Shown here: positions 1 through 4,624 of the stretch, piece by piece
Position numbering within the stretch: position 1 is the stretch's first letter
Layout of the letters: every line of letters begins with the position of its first letter
DNA from: Solirubrobacterales bacterium
Lineage (GTDB): Bacteria > Actinomycetota > Thermoleophilia > Solirubrobacterales > Solirubrobacteraceae
Assembly (NCBI GenBank): GCA_019240015.1
Contig: JAFAZB010000057.1
Span: 1-5,545 of the forward strand
Reading direction: 5' to 3'
Length of the DNA stretch: 5,545 nucleotides
Notes under the pieces: model-generated
Seen by the model: only the letters and a program-made list of their open reading frames with translations
Database searches by the model: none
Told to the model about the DNA's origin: nothing
Made by a program: the position numbers and the translations under genes

Positions 1-47
1 GTCCGGCCAACCGCTTCATTGGCATAAGAACTGGAATCGGCGGCTTT

Positions 48-566
48 GTGAATAACGTGCCGAAGCTGCGAAGCGCAGTCACACGTAAGGGGAGGCGTTA
101 CGGGACCCCCGATAAGCCCCTGCTTGTTGCAGCACTAGCGGTCAACGGTTTTGTCGATGACCGCGCCGTGGAAGATGCGCTTTTCGGTAGCCACTCAGTG
201 CAGGTCGATATCGCGAGCGGGGCGTCTCGTATTGTCCGTAACGCCGATGGAGTGTGGATCAGCACTCGAGGCGCCGCGCGCCGACGGATCTCCGCTGTCC
301 TCCTCGGCGTCGGGATCCTTCCCCACACCGTGGCAACCGTGTGGCCGACGGTATGGCACCACTTCGCCCCGACGTTGGAGTTGACCGCGGATCTCCCTTC
401 CGGCGTGATGCGGGTGATCGACGACATCCTGCAATCGTCTGAGGCGAAGAGGTCGCCCGCGGCTGTTTTCGGCCTGCCAGATGCTTGGCCAGGACCGGAT
501 CCACCGTTCAGGCCCTGCGAGCACGGACCTGGTGATCACATCCCCGCTCAGCTGGCCCGCGCCTGA
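48..566 (+). CDS. Hypothetical protein, possibly 5' partial
   Basis: I do not recognise this 172-residue protein. It begins with a basic stretch (residues 5-18 rich in K and R), then PDKPLLVAALAVNG, a hydrophobic stretch near residues 82-92, and a Trp/His-rich motif WPTVWHH (99-105). The C-terminus is rich in Pro and Gly. No signal peptide or convincing membrane helix is visible. The frame has no stop back to the window edge, so the true start may lie further left. I took the GTG at 48 because the codons before it include ATA and AGA, which are rare in such DNA, although no strong ribosome binding site precedes it. Third codon positions are less GC-biased here than in the relaxase gene: by hand count, 25 of the first 40 codons end in G or C, against 33 of 40. 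That could reflect separate acquisition. The competing antisense frames look like shadows. Its partners presumably lie to the left, outside the window. Confidence 0.55.
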   Translation: MNNVPKLRSAVTRKGRRYGTPDKPLLVAALAVNGFVDDRAVEDALFGSHSVQVDIASGASRIVRNADGVWISTRGAARRRISAVLLGVGILPHTVATVWPTVWHHFAPTLELTADLPSGVMRVIDDILQSSEAKRSPAAVFGLPDAWPGPDPPFRPCEHGPGDHIPAQLARA

Positions 567-605
567 TCGCTGACCCGTTTCGGCAGACACCAGAGCTGGG
601 GGCGA

Positions 606-620
606 CGCGCAGCTTGCGCG
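606..620. terminator. Small hairpin after the first gene
   Basis: CGCGCA (606-611) and TGCGCG (615-620) form a perfect 6-bp inverted repeat with a 3-nt loop, 39 nt after the stop codon of the first gene. There is no run of T after it, so a Rho-independent terminator is only a guess. It may instead belong with the larger inverted repeat that follows. Confidence 0.3.
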
Positions 621-632
621 ATACGGCCCGTT

Positions 633-746
633 CGTCGCGAGGCTGTCGGAAATTGCGGAAAGTGCGGCGATCGGAGCCGCTCGCGGCTCGGCGCAGCGGT
701 TTCACCGTGTGAGCTACTTTCCGCAATTTCCGACAGCCTCGCGACG
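633..746. repeat. Perfect 31-bp inverted repeat with structured spacer
   Basis: Bases 633-663 are the exact reverse complement of 716-746: 31 of 31 pairs, separated by 52 nt. Pairing stops on both sides (T632 against T747 outside, G664 against T715 inside). The spacer holds two further inverted repeats: GAGCCGC/GCGGCTC (674-680/683-689) and CGGT/ACCG (697-700/704-707). Extruded or transcribed, the element would be a long stem closing on two short hairpins. Each arm also contains two CGGAAA units 9 bp apart. It lies in a gap with no credible gene. I see no target-site duplication at the flanks. Possible roles are a cruciform-type origin or recombination site, a MITE-like insertion, or a strong transcription barrier; the sequence alone does not choose. 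The structure itself is certain. Confidence 0.95.
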
Positions 747-854
747 TAGCGCTCGTGCGGGACGATCGGCGCGGCCCGCTGATGCCAGGAGTTCATCGGC
801 TTGCGCTAAGTGAAACGATGGCCAGCGGAGTCCTCCGACGGCCGAGGCGGCGCG

Positions 855-1523
855 ATGGTCCTAAATGATCTCGATCGGGAGGTGCTGCGGTTCGCCGCCG
901 CGCATTGCTTAGTGGCGCCTGATCACGTGAGCGCGCTTACCAGCGCTCCGATCGCCGAGGCGGGCGCTCGTATGGTCAGGCTGGCGGCGAACGGGCTGTT
1001 GGTACGTGATCGCCTGGCGGCCGCGGGTTGGGGGTGCTTTCGGATCACGTGTGCTGGGTTGCGGGCGGTCGCCAGCGGTTTGCCGCCGCCTCGGCTGACC
1101 CGTTGCCACCGGCACGACGTCGGTGTGCCGTGGGTGTGGTTGGCGGCGCGCGATGGGGTGTTCGGCTCGATTGATCGGGTGTTGTGTGAGCGGGAGATGC
1201 GAGGCGCACTGAGCGACGTAGACGCACCGTTTGAGGTGCAGCCGGATGGGGAGCACGGCCACTTTCCTGACGTGATGTTGCTGACCCGGTCTGGCCGGAT
1301 CCCGGTCGAGCTACCCCTAGCCGCACCGGCCGCGGAGCAGCTCGCGGCGATTCTCCGCGCGTATGCGGCTGACGCTCGGGTCGTGGCGGTCCTTTATCTG
1401 GTAGTCGACCCGTGGGTCGGTGAGCTGGTGCAGAGCGTCGTGGGGCAGCTCGAGCTGACTCAGCTGGTCCACGTTCAGCCGGCCCGCTTCGGGTCTGAGC
1501 TTCCGTCGCCAGGCGATGACTGA
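855..1523 (+). CDS. Replic_Relax-like winged-helix protein
   Basis: This 222-residue protein has the overall pattern of the 'replication-relaxation' family, found mainly on actinobacterial plasmids and integrative elements. Its biochemical role is poorly defined. An N-terminal winged-helix-like region (about residues 4-60) begins LNDLDREVLRFAA and continues through ARMVRLAANGLLVRD. The C-terminal half has FPDVMLL (137-143), RIPVELPL (148-155), a helix ending AAILRAY (164-170) and the hydrophobic strand VVAVLYLV (176-183). Many family members have a conserved lysine soon after the VE.EL motif; here residues 156-161 read AAPAAE, so it appears lost. I chose the ATG at 855 because GAGG (844-847) lies 7 nt upstream. 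The in-frame GTG at 810 would add 15 residues but has no visible ribosome binding site. The gene is convergent with the DUF5919 regulator. Family assignment is from recalled pattern, not a search. Confidence 0.68.
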   Translation: MVLNDLDREVLRFAAAHCLVAPDHVSALTSAPIAEAGARMVRLAANGLLVRDRLAAAGWGCFRITCAGLRAVASGLPPPRLTRCHRHDVGVPWVWLAARDGVFGSIDRVLCEREMRGALSDVDAPFEVQPDGEHGHFPDVMLLTRSGRIPVELPLAAPAAEQLAAILRAYAADARVVAVLYLVVDPWVGELVQSVVGQLELTQLVHVQPARFGSELPSPGDD

Positions 1524-1546
1524 CCGCCTAACCCTCCGCGGCGGTT
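1522..1546. terminator. Inverted repeat between convergent genes
   Basis: ACCGCC (1523-1528) and GGCGGT (1540-1545) form a perfect 6-bp inverted repeat with an 11-nt loop. It starts in the stop codon of one gene and ends in the stop codon of the opposing gene. An overlapping alternative pairs TAACC (1529-1533) with GGTTA (1543-1547) around a CCGCGG palindrome. Either could act as a two-way terminator for the facing genes, but no T-rich tail is present. Confidence 0.35.
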
Positions 1547-2501
1547 ATCCCGTGGGCGTCTCGCGATCGTGTTGTTCGGGGCGGCGGAGCTCGCCGCGGA
1601 CTTCGTCGATCGGTCGCTGAGCTGCGTCGACGAACTGGCGGTAGCGTTGCTGGCCGGCTTGGAGCTCGCGCTCGTAGGTCTCCTGGGTCACCGGCTCGTA
1701 ACGGTCACGGTGAATGTTCGGGTCGGGGTACAGCTCGGGTGCGGGCTCGATCGGCTGGCTCGCTGTGGTGGCGATCGCGCGAAGGTGGTTGGAGAACTCG
1801 TCAAACAGGCCGCCGTCATGTTCTCGGTGGAGCTCGAGCAGCGGCGCTTGTGCTGCGGGGACACGGCGGAGATGCAAGCTGACGAGCATCTGTTCGTCGA
1901 AGCGCAGGATCGTGTAGCGAGGGTCGGCGTAGAACTGGCGCAGCTCGATCGCGTCGTGGCGGGTGAGGGGCTCGAGGTGTCCGCGGGCGGTCTCGACCTC
2001 GCGGTGGAGAGGTGTACGCCCGATGTAATCCTGGCCTTGCTGGCCGAGCTCGGCGGCCCGCGCTTCGAGGAAGATCGAGTCGGCAGCTGAGATCAGGATC
2101 CGGACCTGGCAGCCGGAAGTGGCTTTCGCGGCGAGCGTATCGATCACGCCTGGCGTGGCGAGGATCTCGATCAGCGAGTCGCCGAGCAGCTCGATCTGCT
2201 CGACCGCGTGGTCGAGCAGATCGCGCCAGTTGGGAGCATCGGGATGCTCGGCGCTGGCGAAGACCGCTTTAACCTCTCGCCGGAGATCGTGACCGGCGAC
2301 CGGCACAGGGGTGGTGTCGGGCCACAGCTCGTGCTCCTGTAGGCCGAGCGCGTTGGCGGCGCTGGCGCGGTGGCGTGGGTATGCGGGGCGGCCCGCGAGC
2401 CAGCGGTGGACTGTCTTGACGTCGACTTTGATCAGCTCGGCGAACTGGTCGGGGTCAAGCCCCGCGTGGTAGATCGCTTGTCGCAGCCGCTCGTTTGCCA
2501 T
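1545..2501 (-). CDS. HTH transcriptional regulator with DUF5919 domain
   Basis: The product is 318 residues. Residues 1-62 form an XRE-type helix-turn-helix region: MANERLRQAI, then DQFAELIKVDVKTVHRWLAG (about 19-37), YPRHRASAANALGL and HELWPDT. This pattern is typical of actinobacterial regulators with a C-terminal DUF5919 domain. The C-terminal region includes DLLDHAVEQIELLGDSLIEIL (95-114), CQVRILISAADS (131-142), YTILRFDEQMLVSLHL (196-211) and GGLFDEFSNHLRAI (230-243), followed by a polar tail. The region may be a sensor, but its ligand is unknown to me. The ATG at 2501 has AGAGGG just upstream on the minus strand and begins exactly at the conserved family N-terminus. The frame stays open to 2975, but that would run through the repeat array and the divergent HTH gene, so I reject the longer form. 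Repeats at 2541-2610 lie 40-109 nt upstream, which fits autoregulation (inference). Confidence 0.85.
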   Translation of the reverse strand: MANERLRQAIYHAGLDPDQFAELIKVDVKTVHRWLAGRPAYPRHRASAANALGLQEHELWPDTTPVPVAGHDLRREVKAVFASAEHPDAPNWRDLLDHAVEQIELLGDSLIEILATPGVIDTLAAKATSGCQVRILISAADSIFLEARAAELGQQGQDYIGRTPLHREVETARGHLEPLTRHDAIELRQFYADPRYTILRFDEQMLVSLHLRRVPAAQAPLLELHREHDGGLFDEFSNHLRAIATTASQPIEPAPELYPDPNIHRDRYEPVTQETYERELQAGQQRYRQFVDAAQRPIDEVRGELRRPEQHDRETPTG

Positions 2502-2520
2502 CGCCCTCTGGACCCTTGTT

Positions 2521-2540
2521 TTGCAGGGATGTTCCCGCAA
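2521..2540. promoter_or_regulatory. Bulged hairpin next to the repeat array
   Basis: TTGC (2521-2524) pairs with GCAA (2537-2540), and GGGA (2526-2529) pairs with TCCC (2533-2536). One bulged base (2525) and a TGT loop complete the structure. It sits between the regulator start at 2501 and the first GATGTCC unit at 2541, so it would be either an operator half of the array or a hairpin in the regulator mRNA leader. Confidence 0.35.
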
Positions 2541-2610
2541 GATGTCCGAAGATGTCCGTAGATGTCCAAGGACGTCTTCGAAGATGTCCGAAGGTGCGGT
2601 AGCGATGTCC
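2541..2610. repeat. Helically phased GATGTCC repeat array (probable operator)
   Basis: Exact GATGTCC units start at 2541, 2551, 2561, 2583 and 2604, with a degenerate copy (GACGTCT) at 2571. The start-to-start spacings are 10, 10, 10, 12 and 21 bp, close to one or two turns of B-DNA, so all units present the same face of the helix. The array fills most of the space between the divergent starts at 2501 (-) and 2636 (+). This is the arrangement expected for cooperative binding of a repressor or activator controlling both directions. The binding protein is not identified; the adjacent DUF5919 regulator and the small HTH protein are the candidates. An iteron-type replication origin is an alternative, but there is no Rep gene or AT-rich segment beside it. 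Confidence 0.85.
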
Positions 2611-2635
2611 GAGCGGGAAGTGCATCGTCCCGGGC

Positions 2636-2920
2636 ATGCGAACCCGGCACGCGTCACCCCGAGTGGACTACCCGCCGGACGACCGTGGCAGACAGCCTGC
2701 GGTGGTCCAGCTTCCCGGTCGTGGATACCCCGCTCGTCTGCTTGGGGTCGATGAGGTCGCCGAGGTGCTGGGCGTGAGGGCGAGCCTCGTGTATGCGCTG
2801 GCGCGTCGGGGGGAGCTACCCACGGTCCGGATCGGCGAGCGCTACGTCCGCTTTCGTAGCGAGACATTGGTGGAGTGGATCGAGCGACAGGAGTCCACCC
2901 GGCCGAAAGGCACGCGATGA
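2636..2920 (+). CDS. Small excisionase-type HTH DNA-binding protein
   Basis: The product is 94 residues. Residues 35-85 match the excisionase/MerR-like helix-turn-helix fold (HTH_17 type): RLLGVDEVAEVLGVRASLVY, then ALARRGELPTVRIGERYVRF and a final helix SETLVEWIERQ. The first 30 residues are polar and proline-rich, unlike the core family. A shorter product from GTG codons at 2663 or 2702 is therefore possible; none of the starts has a strong ribosome binding site. The gene starts 26 nt after the last GATGTCC unit, and its stop overlaps the start of the coupling protein gene (ATGA, 2917-2920), so the two are probably one operon. Proteins of this type bind DNA as excision factors or as regulators of transfer genes. 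No integrase is visible here, so a transfer-control or oriT-binding role is at least as likely as excision. Confidence 0.78.
   Translation: MRTRHASPRVDYPPDDRGRQPAVVQLPGRGYPARLLGVDEVAEVLGVRASLVYALARRGELPTVRIGERYVRFRSETLVEWIERQESTRPKGTR
2906..2910 (+). promoter_or_regulatory. Ribosome binding site of the coupling protein gene
   Basis: AAAGG lies 6 nt before the ATG at 2917, inside the end of the HTH gene. It supports the 2917 start over the in-frame ATG at 2875, and fits translational coupling through the ATGA overlap. Confidence 0.55.
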
Positions 2921-4503
2921 ACACGCCGCCGACCTGGGGCCCGTCGCACCAGCATGACCGGGCCGCCGAGTGCAAGCGACGGCTCTCGAACGTGCTCCAG
3001 CTGGCCGCACTACTGCTGCTGCTGGCCTACCAGCCACTTCCGCTTTGGGTCCTGCTGGTCGCCGCTGTCATCTTCCGCCTCGGGTGGGACATTTACCGCC
3101 GCCGGTCAAAGCCCGCGCCGGTAGCGGCGAAGCTGGCCGCGGCGGCGGATCCACTGGCTGCGGTGCTCGATCACTCCCGCCAACTGGGCGGCGGTGTGTA
3201 CCTGGGGGTCGAGCGCCGCGGGGATTGGGTGTGTGCGGGCCCAGAGCACGCGGTGCTGTTGCTCGGCCCGCCGCGATCTGGCAAAACGAGCGCGGTGATG
3301 ATCCCCGCGGTGCTCGCTCACCCGGGCCCGGTGGTGTGCGCATCGACCAAGCCCGATGCGCTCGACGCCACCGCGTCGGCACGCTCCAGCGTCGGTCGCG
3401 TCTGGGAGTTCGACCCTACGGGCGAGCGCCCATCGCTTCGATCCGACGCGCGGGTTCGCTGGTCGCCCATCAGCTCGGCTCAGACGTGGGACGGGGCGCT
3501 TTTGATGGCGCGGGCGATGGTCACCGGGTCGCGCGTCGGGGCCGGGACGACCGACTCGACCCACTGGTCAAGACGCGCGAGTGCTCTGCTCGCGCCGCTG
3601 CTCCACGCCGCCGCGCTATCGGCACAGGACATCGGCGCCGTCGCCGGCTGGGTGCTCCGCCACGATCTGGACGAGGCGACGATCGTGCTCGAGCGCTCAC
3701 GCGCAACTCTCGCCGCAGGTGTGCTGACGGGCCTTGGGAACACCGAGGTGCGCGAGCGCTCCTCGATCTTCTCCGCCGCCGCTGACGCGCTCGACGCGTA
3801 CAGCGCAACCGGCGCGCTCGCGGCCGCGCGCGAGCCGAACGTCCACCCAGCAAGCTTCGTGCGCTCTAGCGACACGATCTTCATCCACGCCCCGGCCGAG
3901 CACCAGGCGCTCGCCGCGCCGCTCGTGTGCGGGCTGCTATCTGAGATCCGCGCCGCCACCTACCAAGCACACCACAACCACGTGTTGCGTTCGCCACTGC
4001 TGTTCGCGTTGGACGAGGCGGCGAACATCGCCCCGCTGCACGACCTGCCGCAGATCGCCTCCGAAGGCGGTGGGCAGGGACTTCAATTGCTCGTCGCCTT
4101 CCAAGACCTCTCGCAAGCACGGGCCCGGTGGGGAGAGGCCGCCGACGGGTTCCTGACCTTGTTCGCCACCAAGCTGATCCTGCCCGGGATCGCCGACAGC
4201 CGCACGCTCGAGACAGTCTCCGTGGCGTTAGGCGAATACGACCGCCGAATCGTCTCGACGACCACGACCCGGCCACGCGGATTGGTGATCCCACCATCGA
4301 CCGGACAAGCTTCGCAACATGCGCAGCGCAGCAGGACGATCTCAACCCAGCGCCAGCGGATTCTGTCTCCCGGTGAGATCGGGAACATACCCCGTGGCCG
4401 GGGACTGCACCTCGACGGCGTCGCCTGGCAGCTTGTCACGCTCACTCCCGCCCACGCGACACAGCCGTGGTGCACGCTCGTGGGCGACCGCGGCTCCCGC
4501 TGA
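2917..4503 (+). CDS. Type IV coupling protein, VirD4/TraG/TraD-like ATPase
   Basis: This 528-residue protein is a membrane-anchored hexameric-type ATPase that would recruit the relaxase-DNA complex and pass it to a type IV secretion channel. Hydrophobic residues 27-55 (LQLAALLLLLAYQPLPLWVL and onward) form one or two short membrane helices near the N-terminus. A basic stretch (YRRRSKP, 60-66) follows, consistent with a cytoplasmic ATPase domain. Walker A is GPPRSGKT (117-124), followed by STKPDALDATA (143-153), a pattern common in these ATPases. Walker B is LLFALDEAANI (361-371), then LPQIASEGGGQGLQLLVAFQ (377-396), the TraM-recognition/TraG C-terminal signature. At 528 residues it is compact but has all the core motifs. 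The start at 2917 overlaps the HTH gene stop. The relaxase gene follows after 121 bp, matching the usual pairing of coupling protein and relaxase. No frameshift is seen. Confidence 0.92.
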   Translation: MNTPPTWGPSHQHDRAAECKRRLSNVLQLAALLLLLAYQPLPLWVLLVAAVIFRLGWDIYRRRSKPAPVAAKLAAAADPLAAVLDHSRQLGGGVYLGVERRGDWVCAGPEHAVLLLGPPRSGKTSAVMIPAVLAHPGPVVCASTKPDALDATASARSSVGRVWEFDPTGERPSLRSDARVRWSPISSAQTWDGALLMARAMVTGSRVGAGTTDSTHWSRRASALLAPLLHAAALSAQDIGAVAGWVLRHDLDEATIVLERSRATLAAGVLTGLGNTEVRERSSIFSAAADALDAYSATGALAAAREPNVHPASFVRSSDTIFIHAPAEHQALAAPLVCGLLSEIRAATYQAHHNHVLRSPLLFALDEAANIAPLHDLPQIASEGGGQGLQLLVAFQDLSQARARWGEAADGFLTLFATKLILPGIADSRTLETVSVALGEYDRRIVSTTTTRPRGLVIPPSTGQASQHAQRSRTISTQRQRILSPGEIGNIPRGRGLHLDGVAWQLVTLTPAHATQPWCTLVGDRGSR

Positions 4504-4507
4504 CCGC

Positions 4508-4550
4508 CGTGCTGACCACGGACATCTTGGGACATCTTGCCGTCAGCACG
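4508..4550. other. Candidate oriT/operator: 9-bp inverted repeat enclosing two direct repeats
   Basis: CGTGCTGAC (4508-4516) and GTCAGCACG (4542-4550) are a perfect 9-bp inverted repeat with a 25-nt spacer. The spacer contains two identical tandem 10-bp units, GGACATCTTG (4520-4529 and 4530-4539). The structure lies between the coupling protein and relaxase genes, a usual place for an origin of transfer. MOBF relaxases recognise an inverted repeat near their nick site. The direct repeats are the same motif as the 2541-2610 array, read on the other strand, so the site probably also binds that array's protein. A terminator for the coupling protein gene is an alternative, though the spacer is long and no T tract follows. 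The oriT role is inference; the repeats are certain. Confidence 0.6.
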
Positions 4551-4612
4551 CCCAGTGCGTGGAGTGTGTCCCCAGTCGGTGGCAAGGCAGTGGAGGGCGA
4601 GCGGGTGGTGGC

Positions 4613-4618
4613 GGGGGG
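4613..4618 (+). promoter_or_regulatory. G-rich ribosome binding site of the relaxase gene
   Basis: A run of six G lies 6 nt before the GTG at 4625. It is the only plausible ribosome binding site for the relaxase. It supports GTG 4625 over the adjacent TTG at 4628; the frame has no other start codon nearby upstream. Confidence 0.4.
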
Positions 4619-4624
4619 TGCGCG

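Larger units (their letters stand above)
567..854. other. Gene-free stretch
   Basis: This 288-nt gap holds the small hairpin at 606-620 and the 31-bp inverted repeat at 633-746. The remaining part (747-854) shows no convincing promoter or gene. The two antisense reading frames across the gap run through both arms of the inverted repeat and resemble no known protein. Confidence 0.7.

Noticed and set aside
3..47. In-frame extension of the first gene to the window edge
   Set aside because: It is open but contains ATA and AGA codons and no start codon. It cannot be confirmed without sequence to the left, so it is noted rather than annotated.
633..746. Insertion sequence or tRNA-like gene
   Set aside because: There is no transposase frame inside and no target duplication at the flanks. 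The 31-bp acceptor-like stem and the hairpin sizes do not fit a tRNA cloverleaf.
508..796. Two minus-strand frames across the 31-bp inverted repeat
   Set aside because: Low-complexity Arg/Ser/Pro-rich products, no family resemblance, and they run through both repeat arms.
1569..2090. Plus-strand open frame of 173 residues
   Set aside because: It is antisense to the DUF5919 regulator, whose protein has clear family motifs. The frame has no recognisable domain and is open only because of GC-rich codon structure.
2541..2610. CRISPR array
   Set aside because: The units are only 7-10 bp and directly adjacent, with no spacers of unique sequence.
2502..2975. 157-residue N-terminal extension of the minus-strand regulator
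   Set aside because: It would run through the GATGTCC array and lie antisense to the whole excisionase-type HTH gene. The conserved family start MANERLR is at 2501 with a ribosome binding site.
3627..3633. Single GGACATC inside the coupling protein gene
   Set aside because: One isolated 7-mer is expected by chance in a window of this size. It has no neighbouring unit and lies in coding sequence.
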